A stretch of 64,000 nt of DNA from Brumimicrobium sp033722555 (GTDB taxonomy: Bacteria > Bacteroidota > Bacteroidia > Flavobacteriales_D > Crocinitomicaceae), in assembly GCA_033722555.1 (NCBI GenBank), contig JAWVYS010000005.1:31572-95571 (forward strand), in the 5' to 3' direction. Below the pieces are notes generated by a model. It saw only the letters and a program-made list of their open reading frames with translations, had not been told where the DNA came from and made no database searches. Made by a program: the position numbers and the translations under genes. Below are positions 16,817-25,558 of the stretch, one piece after another. Every line of letters begins with the position of its first letter. The first letter of the stretch is position 1.

Positions 16817-16920
16817 CACAATAGCGCAAGCATGTTATCAATTTTTTCTATTGTCCAAAGTACGAAAGACTGATAACATGAAAGAAGAGACTCACTCCCA
16901 CGGACTGAGTCTTTTTTTTT
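16817..16920 (+). ncRNA. Candidate structured small RNA with H-type pseudoknot and terminator
   Basis: Two perfect inverted repeats interleave: ACAATAG (16818-16824) with CTATTGT (16848-16854), and CATGTTATCA (16831-16840) with TGATAACATG (16871-16880). The order 5'S1-5'S2-3'S1-3'S2 is an H-type pseudoknot with loops of 6, 7 and 16 nt; otherwise the two stems are alternative folds. An intrinsic terminator follows (AGACTCA/TGAGTCT, 16888-16912, then T9). With the promoter just upstream this defines a ~104-nt transcript. It lies 110 nt before pdxA, so it could be a leader attenuator, but a second -7 box (TATTTTTG, 16976-16983) could serve pdxA alone. I cannot assign a family; 6S-like or riboswitch identities are possible. 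Confidence 0.55.
16887..16920 (+). terminator. Rho-independent terminator of the candidate RNA
   Basis: The 7-bp stem AGACTCA/TGAGTCT (16888-16894 with 16906-16912) has an 11-nt loop (16895-16905) and a run of nine T after the stem. It separates the upstream RNA from pdxA. Confidence 0.8.
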
Positions 16921-16975
16921 AGTCCCCAATCACCAAGTTTCAACGTCTTCCGAACATGCATCCGTAAACTATTGT

Positions 16976-16983
16976 TATTTTTG
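16976..16983 (+). promoter_or_regulatory. Candidate -7 promoter box of pdxA
   Basis: TATTTTTG matches TAnnTTTG, 47 nt before the pdxA ATG and 56 nt after the terminator T-run, so pdxA need not depend on the upstream RNA promoter. Confidence 0.35.
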
Positions 16984-17030
16984 TGTTACCGGAAAAGGTT
17001 TAATTTCCTTAGCCGAAAACACGTAAGAAA

Positions 17031-18134
17031 ATGGATAAGAAAATACAGAAAGAAAACTTTAAATCAAATCGCGACCCCATACGTGTAGGAATTACAACCG
17101 GTGATGTAAATGGCATTGGTCCGGAAATAATTATTAAAGCCCTGCGGGACAGTCAAATTCTGGTTGAATGCACTCCAATCATTTATGGTTCTACGAAAAC
17201 GATGTCATACCACAAGAAGGCGATCAACGATGAGCTGTTCACTTACCATCGTGTTGAAGATGCATCAGCGGCCCAGCACAGGAAGGTGAATATTGTGGCA
17301 TGTTGGAATGAAATAGTAGATATGAAACTGGGCGAAGCCAATGAGACTGGCGGTAAATATGCTTTTCAGTCTCTTGAAAGAGCTACCCAGGATCTTGCTT
17401 CCGGAAAAATTGATGTCCTCGTTACTGCGCCAATTTCCAAGGAAACTATTCAGAAAGCCGGATTTGAGTTTCCGGGTCATACCGAATACCTGGCCGACCT
17501 TTCCGGTATGAAAGAAGCATTAATGATGATGGTTGCGGATGAACTGCGGGTTGCATTGGTAACTTCTCATATTTCCTTAAAGGAGGTTCCGTCAGCCATT
17601 ACCAAGGAGAAAATTGATGCTAAATTTCGACAGTTTGAGGCTAGTTTAAAAAAAGATTTTGGTATAATCCGGCCTAGAATTGCGGTCCTTGGACTCAATC
17701 CTCACGCCGGTGAAAAAGGAAAGATGGGTTCGGAAGAGGCCGATGTTATAAACCCTGTAATTCAGTCCTTGAAAAATGAGGGATTGTTGGCGTTTGGACC
17801 GTATCCTTCGGATGGTTTTTTTGGCAGTAGACAGTACACTTCATTCGATGGTGTTCTGGCCATGTATCATGATCAGGGATTAACAGGATTTAAATCGCTC
17901 GCTTTTAACGATGGAGTTAATTTCACAGCCGGGCTTCCAATCGTAAGAACTTCGCCCGATCACGGGACGGCTTTCGATATTGCAGGAAAGGGCATTGCTG
18001 ACGAACAATCGATGAGAAGCGCTATTTACCTTGCAATGGACGTGTATCGTACACGTAATTTTATTAAAGAAATCAATGAAGATCCTCTCCCGGTAAGTAA
18101 GGAAGGGGATAAGAAACATCTGAAAAGAAATTAA
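17031..18134 (+). CDS. pdxA: 4-hydroxythreonine-4-phosphate dehydrogenase
   Basis: NAD-dependent oxidation of 4-phosphohydroxy-threonine, followed by decarboxylation, in the DXP-dependent route to pyridoxal 5'-phosphate. Visible landmarks: ITTGDVNGIGPEIIIKAL at the N-terminus, metal-binding His in FPGHTEYLAD, LNPHAGEKGKMGSEE, GPYPSDGFF, MYHDQGL (second metal His) and RTSPDHGTAFDIAGKG. Length 367 aa is slightly longer than the usual ~330, owing to a basic N-terminal tail and an insertion around residues 65-100. The next gene begins 2 bp after the stop, so the two are cotranscribed. Confidence 0.95.
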   Translation: MDKKIQKENFKSNRDPIRVGITTGDVNGIGPEIIIKALRDSQILVECTPIIYGSTKTMSYHKKAINDELFTYHRVEDASAAQHRKVNIVACWNEIVDMKLGEANETGGKYAFQSLERATQDLASGKIDVLVTAPISKETIQKAGFEFPGHTEYLADLSGMKEALMMMVADELRVALVTSHISLKEVPSAITKEKIDAKFRQFEASLKKDFGIIRPRIAVLGLNPHAGEKGKMGSEEADVINPVIQSLKNEGLLAFGPYPSDGFFGSRQYTSFDGVLAMYHDQGLTGFKSLAFNDGVNFTAGLPIVRTSPDHGTAFDIAGKGIADEQSMRSAIYLAMDVYRTRNFIKEINEDPLPVSKEGDKKHLKRN

Positions 18135-18136
18135 AT

Positions 18137-19189
18137 ATGTCGCTGGACTTAGAATTGCTTGAAAAGATTTGCCAAACTCCTGGTGCTCCGGGGTATGAAC
18201 AAAAGATCAGAAATGTTATTCTCGGGGAGATCCGTGATCTGGTCGATGAGGTCGAACTTGACAACATGGGTAATATTTATGCCATAAAGCGAGGAAAAAG
18301 CGATAAGAAAATAATGATCGGCGCTCATATGGATGAAATCGGGTTCATTGTTACGCATATCGATGATAAAGGATTTATACGGTTCCATACTTTGGGAGGC
18401 TTTGACCCTAAAACACTAACCGCACAGCGTGTGATTATTCACGGTAAGGAGGATGTGATGGGTGTAATGGCAGCTAAACCCATTCACGTAATGACGCAGG
18501 AAGAGCGTAACAAAAACCCTAAAACCACTGACTTTTTTATCGATACCGGTCGACCCAAAGAAGAAGTGGAAAGTCTCATTAAAATAGGGGATCCTATCAC
18601 CCGAGAACGCTCCTTTGTGGTAATGGGCGAATGTGTCAATAGTAAATCTCTAGATAACAGGCTGGCTGTTTATATTCTGATAGAAACGCTTAAAAATCTG
18701 AAAAATAAAGAAGTCCCTTACAATGTTTATGGGGTGTTTACGGTACAGGAAGAAGTTGGTATTCGAGGAGCAAATGTTTCTTCGCTGAAAATAAAGCCTG
18801 ATTTCGGCTTTGGTCTGGATACAACCATTGCGTATGATCTGCCCGGAGCTTCTCCACATGAGAAAATAACCTCACTCGGTGAAGGCACAGCAATTAAGAT
18901 CATGGACGGTTCGACGATTTGTGATTACAGGATGGTAGAATTTATGAAACAGGTTGCAAACCGACATAAAATAAAATGGCAACCGGAGATACTGACTGCA
19001 GGAGGAACAGATACTGCCGGGATTCAACGAATGACAGAAGGAGGATCAATTGCAGGAGCTATTTCAATACCTACGCGCCATTTGCACCAAGTTATTGAGA
19101 TGGCTCATAAAAACGATATAGCGTTAAGTATTGAACTCTTGACCAAATGTGTAGAGGAAATTGATCAGAACGACTGGAGTTTTCTTTGA
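18137..19189 (+). CDS. M42-family metallo-aminopeptidase
   Basis: A cytoplasmic di-metal aminopeptidase that trims peptides to amino acids; members form large tetrahedral complexes. Metal-binding and catalytic segments are visible: GAHMDEIGFIVTHI (first His-x-Asp), SKSLDNRLAVYI (bridging Asp), TVQEEVGIRGA (catalytic Glu pair), GLDTTIAYD and the final His in PTRHLHQVIEM. Length 350 aa fits M42. It starts 2 bp after pdxA; the pairing is probably just cotranscription. A few members are annotated as cellulases for historical reasons; there is no support for that here. Confidence 0.93.
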   Translation: MSLDLELLEKICQTPGAPGYEQKIRNVILGEIRDLVDEVELDNMGNIYAIKRGKSDKKIMIGAHMDEIGFIVTHIDDKGFIRFHTLGGFDPKTLTAQRVIIHGKEDVMGVMAAKPIHVMTQEERNKNPKTTDFFIDTGRPKEEVESLIKIGDPITRERSFVVMGECVNSKSLDNRLAVYILIETLKNLKNKEVPYNVYGVFTVQEEVGIRGANVSSLKIKPDFGFGLDTTIAYDLPGASPHEKITSLGEGTAIKIMDGSTICDYRMVEFMKQVANRHKIKWQPEILTAGGTDTAGIQRMTEGGSIAGAISIPTRHLHQVIEMAHKNDIALSIELLTKCVEEIDQNDWSFL

Positions 19190-19216
19190 AACTAGTAGGG
19201 TGGTTTCCTGACATAA

Positions 19217-20167
19217 TTATCCCCAAAGTGCCTTTTGAGAATATTCCTCTCCGCCTTCTTCCCAGAAAGAGCCGTCGATGAAGCGGAATTCATAGTCAAT
19301 TTGGTTTATTTTATCCATGTCGGCCTGCTCCAGTTTCAAGGAAGCTGATGCAAAATTTTCTTTGATTCTTTTTGAATTGGTTGACTTCGGAATCGTTGCA
19401 ACGCCTCTGTGCAATTGCCAACTGATCAAAATTTGAGCTGTCGTAGCATCGTGTTTTTCAGCGATTGCTTTTATCGTTTCATTTTCGAGCAAAGCAGGCT
19501 CATTGTCTTGTTTCATTTGTTCCGAACGGTCTGCTGATCCGAGAGGAGAATAAGCCGTTAAATGAATATCTCGGTCTTTACAGAATTCAACAAGGTCTTC
19601 CTGAGGGAGCATGGGATGCATTTCTACCTGATTCATCTCCGGAATAAAATCTGATTCTTCTAATAATTCCTGAATCTTTTCTTCTTTAAAATTCGAAACT
19701 CCGATGTGTCGAACAAGATCCTCATCTATGGTTTTTTGCATTCCTCTCCATGTTTCAGATAAAGGAACTTCTTCTAGGGAAAGGAAGTCAGAAGATCCGC
19801 TTGGATCGGTTACACCATGCTCAAAAGCCACCGGCCAGTGAACCAAATATAGATCAAGATAATCCAGTTTTAAATCTTTTAAAGTTTTTTTTAGGGCTGG
19901 AAGAACGTGTTCTTCCCTGTGAGAATCATTCCACAATTTAGAGGTGATCCACATTTCCTCTCTTTTGACGAGTCCCGCATCAAAAGCATGTTGTAGCGCC
20001 AGGCCTATTTCCTCTTCATTACCGTAAATTGGCGCACAATCAATGTGTCTGTAACCTGTTTTTATCGCTGTTAATATTGCTTCTTTTACCTCGCCGGGTC
20101 GAGACTTCCACGTTCCCAAGCCCAATGCAGGCATTTCGTCTCCGTTTTTGAATTTGAGTGTTTTCAT
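19217..20167 (-). CDS. Aldo/keto reductase
   Basis: NAD(P)H-dependent reduction of aldehydes or ketones in the cytoplasm. The start is taken at 20167 (MKTLKFKNGDEMPALGLGTW), which matches the family N-terminus; an ATG at 20197 adds 10 residues. The catalytic tetrad is present: Asp and Tyr in HIDCAPIYGNEEEIG, Lys in WITSKLWN, His in YLVHWP. The cofactor segments GVSNFKEEKIQELLE and IPKSTNSKRIKENF are in order. 316 aa, normal. Substrate unknown. Convergent with the M42 gene. Confidence 0.93.
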   Translation of the reverse strand: MKTLKFKNGDEMPALGLGTWKSRPGEVKEAILTAIKTGYRHIDCAPIYGNEEEIGLALQHAFDAGLVKREEMWITSKLWNDSHREEHVLPALKKTLKDLKLDYLDLYLVHWPVAFEHGVTDPSGSSDFLSLEEVPLSETWRGMQKTIDEDLVRHIGVSNFKEEKIQELLEESDFIPEMNQVEMHPMLPQEDLVEFCKDRDIHLTAYSPLGSADRSEQMKQDNEPALLENETIKAIAEKHDATTAQILISWQLHRGVATIPKSTNSKRIKENFASASLKLEQADMDKINQIDYEFRFIDGSFWEEGGEEYSQKALWG

Positions 20168-20299
20168 GATATTGTTGTCGTTTAATAATTGTGTCATTAT
20201 TAAGTTGCACTACTTATGGAACACGGTAATATCTTTTTTGTTTTCTCGAAAAGAGCGTATGGATTTCAAAAAAATGGAGGTGGAACGGAAAGTAAGCGA

Positions 20300-21538
20300 T
20301 CAAACAGTTTTATCAGTCTTTAGAAGGTTTTGATATACACTCAAATATTTATTTACCCCTTTTTCAAGACTATATACTTCTATGGCTCCGTTGCGGAGGG
20401 AAGAAAGGTTATATTCATTTTTGTTTAAAACAGTTTCTGAGTAACTTTCCTTATTCAGGGTCTTAATGATTTTGCCGGCATCATATTTTTTGACGATCGC
20501 ATCTGTATCTCCGACGCCTGCATTGCAAATTACTGGAATTCCCAACGCCATTAATTCTCCCTGTTTGGTTGGCGAAGAAGCCTTCTTGGAGAATGTAGGA
20601 CGGATAAAGAAAATTGAAAAATCAAATAGCGATAAATGCAAAGGCACAGCACTGTGGGGGACACGTTTCACCACGATCTCTTCCTGAGGAATTCCCTTCA
20701 GTAATGCTTTTTGTTTAAGTACTGCCTCAGATTCCCCGGAAATAAATAGAAACCTTGGTTCGTTATATCTGATTCGGATTATTTTATAATAATCCAGCAT
20801 CTCATCCAGCATGTACCAGGTTCCAATAGATCCGACATAACCTAAAATGAAGTCAGAAGCAGTCAAATGAAGTTCTCTTTTGAGTTGCGTGACCTTTTCG
20901 GGATCTATTTTCTCCGGATCAAATTTTTCGGTGTCCACACAACAGGGAATAACCTCTATATAAGGAGGTTTTTGGCTAAATACCTTCCATGAAAGAATTT
21001 CCTTTTTACCATTTTCAGTCAGTGAGATAACCGCATCTGCCGAAGCAAAAAATTCCGTTTCCTTTTTCTTAAAATAGTTATAAGCCCATTTGAACAGAGG
21101 ATTCTTTAAATTCCAGATTTTTCCTTCAACACGCTCATCCGCCCAGAATCCGCGCATGTCGAAAATGAACTTCAATCCGTACTTTTTTTGAAGTCTTCTC
21201 CCTGTTAAGGCAGGGATATCACTTCTGCAGTGAACTACATCAAAATGTTCTTTTTTTTGTAGCTGAATGGCCTTTGCGTTCATTTTTCTGAGGTCTTTGA
21301 GCGTAGAAAAAAGCGGGGGTTTTTTGGTATAAGATAAGGGGTGCCAAATGATGCCGCACTCCTCACATCTTGAAGCGATATCGTCTTTGAGTGCTATAAA
21401 ATTTTCCTTTTTCTCAAAACTTATAATATGAAACTTAAGACCCTTTGAGGAAAGACCTTTCAGATAGGGTAAAATTTGTGACTGACCGAGAGGATCAGTT
21501 AATCCGTCGTAAGAAATATAAAGGACTTTATGACTCAT
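20300..21538 (-). CDS. Glycosyltransferase family 4
   Basis: 412 residues with the GT-B fold expected for a retaining family 4 enzyme. The N-terminal acceptor domain starts VLYISYDGLTDPLGQSQILPYLKGL. The C-terminal donor domain includes FILGYVGSIGTWYMLDEM and the sugar-nucleotide-binding end KQGELMALGIPVICNAGVGDTDAIV, a degenerate E-x7-E motif. It is probably used in making surface polysaccharide. It stands alone, without neighbouring polysaccharide genes. Substrate unknown. Normal length. Confidence 0.87.
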   Translation of the reverse strand: MSHKVLYISYDGLTDPLGQSQILPYLKGLSSKGLKFHIISFEKKENFIALKDDIASRCEECGIIWHPLSYTKKPPLFSTLKDLRKMNAKAIQLQKKEHFDVVHCRSDIPALTGRRLQKKYGLKFIFDMRGFWADERVEGKIWNLKNPLFKWAYNYFKKKETEFFASADAVISLTENGKKEILSWKVFSQKPPYIEVIPCCVDTEKFDPEKIDPEKVTQLKRELHLTASDFILGYVGSIGTWYMLDEMLDYYKIIRIRYNEPRFLFISGESEAVLKQKALLKGIPQEEIVVKRVPHSAVPLHLSLFDFSIFFIRPTFSKKASSPTKQGELMALGIPVICNAGVGDTDAIVKKYDAGKIIKTLNKESYSETVLNKNEYNLSSLRNGAIEVYSLEKGVNKYLSVYQNLLKTDKTV

Positions 21539-21671
21539 AGAAGTAATTCGGAATGCAAGTTAGCACAATTGCCCAAACTGGCTTTATTCCGATTTTTATT
21601 CTTTTAGGAAAATTTAGCATATTGAAAGAAACCGAGAGGTACTGGAATAATATTATTTACTAATATTGACC

Positions 21672-22724
21672 ATGGAAAAAACAACTGTTAAAAACGAGTT
21701 ATTGGCCATTAGGAAATTGTTGCTAATAATCATTGTGCCCTTTATTTTGTACTTATTGAATGTACTGTCAATCATTTTCATTCCATTTGTATTTGCCCTT
21801 TTCGGAGCACTGGTTTTTATGCCCCTCATGCGTTGGTTCGCACGGAAAAAGATACCGAATATAGTCGGCCTGATCACTGTGATTTTGATCATTGGAATCG
21901 TTGGTAAGGGCGCCTATGAGGTTGTTCAGCTTTCAGGAAAGGAAATCGCCAATGCGAATGAAGACTTCTATGAGAAATTTGACAACAAGCTAAATGACAT
22001 TATAGCTCCGGTCACCAAATTAATGAGTATAGAGCCCACTGAGGGACAAACAGACTTGCAAGCTCTTTTGGAAGATGAACATGTCAGTGCAAATCTCTTT
22101 GGCAATGTTGGTACCGGACTCAATTTCGCGAGGAAATTTGTGAGCATGTTGTTGATGACGGTATTTTTTATGGTTCTGTTACTTGCAGGTTCCATGAATA
22201 TTCAAAAGGTAATGGAGTTGCTCATTTTCAAAAGAAAATATTCTTCGATCAAAACTTTTCGACAGATCGAGAAGGATATTTTTAAATTCATTGTTGTGAA
22301 GTTTTTCCTCAGTTTATTTACCGGAATAGGCTTCAGTATAGCCTGTTATTTCTTCGATGTAAGTTTCCCCATATTCTGGGGCTTATTTGCCTTCCTGATC
22401 AATTTTATTCAGATGGTTGGATCGGTGATTTCAGTCGTAGTTTTGGCTGCCTTTGCCCTTGTAGAACTTGATCAGACAGGAACACTCTTGTTTTTTATCG
22501 TGATTCTAACAGGTGTACAGGTGCTTTTTGGAGGAATTTTAGAACCGATTTTAATGGGTAAATCTTTTCAAATCAATACGGTTACCGTATTGCTGATGCT
22601 GGCATTATGGGGCTTTATCTGGGGTATTCCGGGCTTAATTCTTTCCATCCCGATTACTGCTTTGGTAAAAAAGATCATGGAACAGTTCCCGGGGTCGCGG
22701 GTTTATGCGAAAATTATGTCTTAG
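21672..22724 (+). CDS. AI-2E family permease-type membrane protein
   Basis: 350 residues with about eight hydrophobic segments in the order seen in the family (pfam AI-2E_transport): two N-terminal helices (LLLIIIVPFILYLLNVLSIIF; FVFALFGALVFMPLM), a soluble stretch ~90-150, and a C-terminal block of helices with LFGGILEPILMGKSFQ and LWGFIWGIPGLILSIP. Members export varied small molecules or ions, and sequence does not tell which. The ATG at 21672 is chosen over the in-frame TTG at 21666. Convergent with the lipoprotein gene; a shared terminator lies between. Confidence 0.88.
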   Translation: MEKTTVKNELLAIRKLLLIIIVPFILYLLNVLSIIFIPFVFALFGALVFMPLMRWFARKKIPNIVGLITVILIIGIVGKGAYEVVQLSGKEIANANEDFYEKFDNKLNDIIAPVTKLMSIEPTEGQTDLQALLEDEHVSANLFGNVGTGLNFARKFVSMLLMTVFFMVLLLAGSMNIQKVMELLIFKRKYSSIKTFRQIEKDIFKFIVVKFFLSLFTGIGFSIACYFFDVSFPIFWGLFAFLINFIQMVGSVISVVVLAAFALVELDQTGTLLFFIVILTGVQVLFGGILEPILMGKSFQINTVTVLLMLALWGFIWGIPGLILSIPITALVKKIMEQFPGSRVYAKIMS

Positions 22725-22742
22725 GTTTGAACCGAATTAAAT

Positions 22743-22779
22743 AAAAAAAAGCCAGTCTCACCATGAGCCGGCTTTTTTA
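22743..22779. terminator. Bidirectional terminator between convergent genes
   Basis: An imperfect stem (AAAGCC...CTCA pairing with TGAG...GGCTTT, loop CCA, one bulge and one mismatch) has A-run and T-run flanks on either side, so it can end transcription from both strands. Confidence 0.7.
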
Positions 22780-22804
22780 TTTTGTCATTATTATTCAATT
22801 CATA

Positions 22805-23269
22805 TTACTGAATTGAATAATCACCTTTTCCTACAAAGTCTGTAAGTGTTACAGTGAGAGTCCATGTTCCTGGAGTTCCAGCTGCACTTGTACCTGCAGC
22901 ATCCTGTGCTCCTGAACCGGCAGTTAATGTTTTATTAATTACGACACTTCCGTTAGCATCTTTAACCGTCAGGTTAAAACTTCCGGTACTTGCATCCTGC
23001 GCCATATCCCACCCCAAGGTTGAATTGTTCTGCGTGAATGTAGTCGATTGGGATGCTGTTCCACCCCCCCCGACAACGTCTCCGGATTTTCCCGAATTGG
23101 TCGTATTCATATTTATTTTAGGGTAGGTACAACTACCATCATCTTTCTTTGCTTCTTCACTGTAATTATTTGCTTTCGGATCTGTACAACCTTCTTTTTT
23201 GCAGCTTGTAAAACCTAATGCTATAATTCCTACGATTAAAGCGGCTGTTAACATTTTCATCTTTTTCAT
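22805..23269 (-). CDS. Small lipoprotein with a GCTDPxAxNY...DDGSC motif
   Basis: 154 residues. A lipoprotein signal peptide ends in the lipobox GFTSC (Cys22). Directly after it comes KKEGCTDPKANNYSEEAKKDDGSCTY, a short Cys-bounded motif widespread in Bacteroidota surface proteins and similar to calcium-loop modules. The rest is Ser/Thr/Gly-rich with a likely beta-sandwich (STLGWDMAQDASTGSFNLTVKDANGSVVINKTL; TWTLTVTLTDFVGKGDYSIQ). Likely outer-membrane anchored. Function unknown. Confidence 0.75.
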   Translation of the reverse strand: MKKMKMLTAALIVGIIALGFTSCKKEGCTDPKANNYSEEAKKDDGSCTYPKINMNTTNSGKSGDVVGGGGTASQSTTFTQNNSTLGWDMAQDASTGSFNLTVKDANGSVVINKTLTAGSGAQDAAGTSAAGTPGTWTLTVTLTDFVGKGDYSIQ

Positions 23270-23423
23270 CTTTTTTTGATTTTTAATTCAGTAATGTTTA
23301 TTTACTCTTTACATATGATGAACCAAACACTAATATGGTTGGAAAATCAGTTGGTTCTTTCTTAATTATTTAATAAATAATTGAATATCATTTTTTTATA
23401 AATAGTTTTTTTGGCTAAGAAAA

Positions 23424-24653
23424 TTATTCAACTACTAATTTAGCTGTTTGAATATTACCATGGTTACTGATCGCTTTAATTAAATAAACACCCGGTTTAA
23501 AATCTTCACAACTCATTAAGAAAGAATTTTCCGTTGTAATCAGATTCTTTACCAACTTACCGGTTCCGTCATATACATGAATATCTGTAGTGCCTTTCCC
23601 AATCGTCAGTGAAATCATAACACTTTCTGTTGATGGATTTGGATAAACAAGTAGACCCTCTTGTGTGCTCAAAGAGTTTTCACTGATGGAATTTATGGGC
23701 TCAACACTATAAACGTGAATCACGCCATCGTCTCCACAGAACCATCCCAAACTATCGTGTCGCATCTCGATCGAATTTATATCTCTCGTAGTTCCACTAA
23801 CTTCGGAAGTCCAAGTTGCTCCACCATCGATAGTCTTTATTACTGTACCTCCATTACCAACAGCCCAACCTTTATTAGCGTCTAAAAAATAAACATCGTT
23901 TAGACCATTGATTGTACCGCTCGCCTGCGCACTCCAGTTTAATCCTCCATCACTAGTTGTGAGAATTACTCCGCCTTCTCCAACCGCCCAGCCATTCATG
24001 CTGTTTACAAAGAAGACACTGAAAAGAGGAGTTGTGATGTTGCTAGTCTGTAAAGTCCAGTTAGTACCTCCGTTAACAGTATGTAAAATAACAGCCATAG
24101 CATCAACTGTTCCAACCGCCCAACCTTCTGTTGAGCTAATGAAATAGAGGGAAAAAATGTCCTCTCCTGTTCCTGAATTAAGCTGCGCCCAATTAATTCC
24201 ACCATTCGTAGTTTTAGCAATATATCCGTTTTCGCCGCTTATCCATCCCTCGGTACTATTAACAAATGATACATCAAATAATTTTTCGGGAAGGGTTACA
24301 TCACTTGTCCATGTGACACCGTTGTTCGTAGATCTCATGACGGCACCATTTCCTCCTGTTACATCATATATTCCAACAGCGATAATAGAACTAGAGGTTA
24401 GATAAGCACTCGACCGAATATCTCCAGTTGTAAAGGAAGGATTCAAATTGTTCCAAACCGCGCCCTGATTACTCGATTTAATAGCGGTGGAAAGGGTGTC
24501 TCCAAAAGCCATCCCGTTATTATCATCGTAATAATTGATGTTCATTAAATTAACATTCGTATTCGATGTCTGTGGCCACCATGACTGAGAATTGGCCTTA
24601 AATTCTATACCAAGAATGATTATAGAAATTAAAAAAAGTAACGTTTTTTTCAT
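23424..24653 (-). CDS. Secreted Ycf48/BNR-type beta-propeller with T9SS sorting domain
   Basis: 409 residues. The signal peptide is MKKTLLFLISIIILGIEFKANSQ. Residues ~30-320 contain about six repeats of the pattern 'G-W-x-x-G-x-x-G-x-I-x-x-T-x-x-G-G-x-x-W' (e.g. STEGWISGENGYIAKTTNG; ANKGWAVGNGGTVIKTIDG), the BNR/Ycf48-like propeller. The last ~75 residues are a type A T9SS domain: LVYPNPSTESVMISL, HVYDGTGKLVKNL, FKPGVYLIKA, TAKLVVE. The product is exported by Sec then T9SS. The ligand is unknown. It is separate from the lipoprotein by 154 bp. Confidence 0.9.
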   Translation of the reverse strand: MKKTLLFLISIIILGIEFKANSQSWWPQTSNTNVNLMNINYYDDNNGMAFGDTLSTAIKSSNQGAVWNNLNPSFTTGDIRSSAYLTSSSIIAVGIYDVTGGNGAVMRSTNNGVTWTSDVTLPEKLFDVSFVNSTEGWISGENGYIAKTTNGGINWAQLNSGTGEDIFSLYFISSTEGWAVGTVDAMAVILHTVNGGTNWTLQTSNITTPLFSVFFVNSMNGWAVGEGGVILTTSDGGLNWSAQASGTINGLNDVYFLDANKGWAVGNGGTVIKTIDGGATWTSEVSGTTRDINSIEMRHDSLGWFCGDDGVIHVYSVEPINSISENSLSTQEGLLVYPNPSTESVMISLTIGKGTTDIHVYDGTGKLVKNLITTENSFLMSCEDFKPGVYLIKAISNHGNIQTAKLVVE

Positions 24654-24937
24654 AGCATGTAATTTTAAATTAATTATGTTTTGATATTATGATGATCGGG
24701 ATAATGAAAAGGTTGGAAAACAGGTAAGTATTTACTTCCATTTTTTATGTGTCTTGTTTAAGCTAATTAAAGATGCCTTTAAGGATTTATATTGAGGATA
24801 TTAATACAGTGCCGGGTAGGTAAAAAATTTCTTCGAAAAAAAATTGAAAGATTTTATAGAACAGTGAATATCCGTGATCGCGTGAAATATTTGTCAATGT
24901 TATGACGTTTTAGAAGCATAACTGTAATACTGAACCC

Positions 24938-25558
24938 ATGAGAGTATTTTTGTTTTGTATTCTTGTTTTTTCCTCTTTTTCAATGGCTCAGGAACTGGAA
25001 TCAGCTGGTTCCAATTCAGGTTGGTTCTCACTCGGAGTTCGCAGCACCGTCAATTTATTTGATCACGACGGAACAGGTATTGGTTCGGGAGGTCAGTTCC
25101 GGATTCGATTGAATGACCGTTTGAATACCGACTGGTTTGCTGATTATATCACAATTAATTCAAACGACGAGATTAGAAGCGAATACCTGCATATCGGTTG
25201 GTCTGTCCTGTTCTATCCATTACCTCCAAAAAGTTATGCCGAAAGGCGAATTCAACCCTATATTCTGGCAGGTCACTGTTTTGACTACAATAAAAAAACG
25301 TTGATTGCTGATCCGTCTGTTCAGGCTGATCGATGGGGTTCCGCCGTTCAATCGGGGCTTGGTTTTCATTTCTTTCTAAGTGAACGTATCGATCTGTCCT
25401 TAACCAGTCAGTACATGATACACCTCACCAAAGCAATTGATGGACATAGCCACGGTAACGGTATCGAACTACATGCGTCGGAACACAGTGGATTAGAAGG
25501 ACATCTCCTTACTACCGTAAGTTTGAATTATAAAATCTGTCGTTTATGGAAAAGATAA
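24938..25558 (+). CDS. Outer membrane beta-barrel-like protein
   Basis: 206 residues with a signal peptide (MRVFLFCILVFSSFSMAQE). The mature part has alternating strands typical of an 8-strand OMP barrel (GWFSLGVRSTVNLF; GSGGQFRIRLNDRLNTDWFADYITI; YLHIGWSVLFYPL; SGLGFHFFLSERIDLSLTSQYMI; LLTTVSLNYKI). A His/Gly-rich loop HSHGNGIELHASEHSGLEGH could bind metal. It overlaps the next gene by 13 nt, so the two are translated together. No assigned family. Confidence 0.72.
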   Translation: MRVFLFCILVFSSFSMAQELESAGSNSGWFSLGVRSTVNLFDHDGTGIGSGGQFRIRLNDRLNTDWFADYITINSNDEIRSEYLHIGWSVLFYPLPPKSYAERRIQPYILAGHCFDYNKKTLIADPSVQADRWGSAVQSGLGFHFFLSERIDLSLTSQYMIHLTKAIDGHSHGNGIELHASEHSGLEGHLLTTVSLNYKICRLWKR

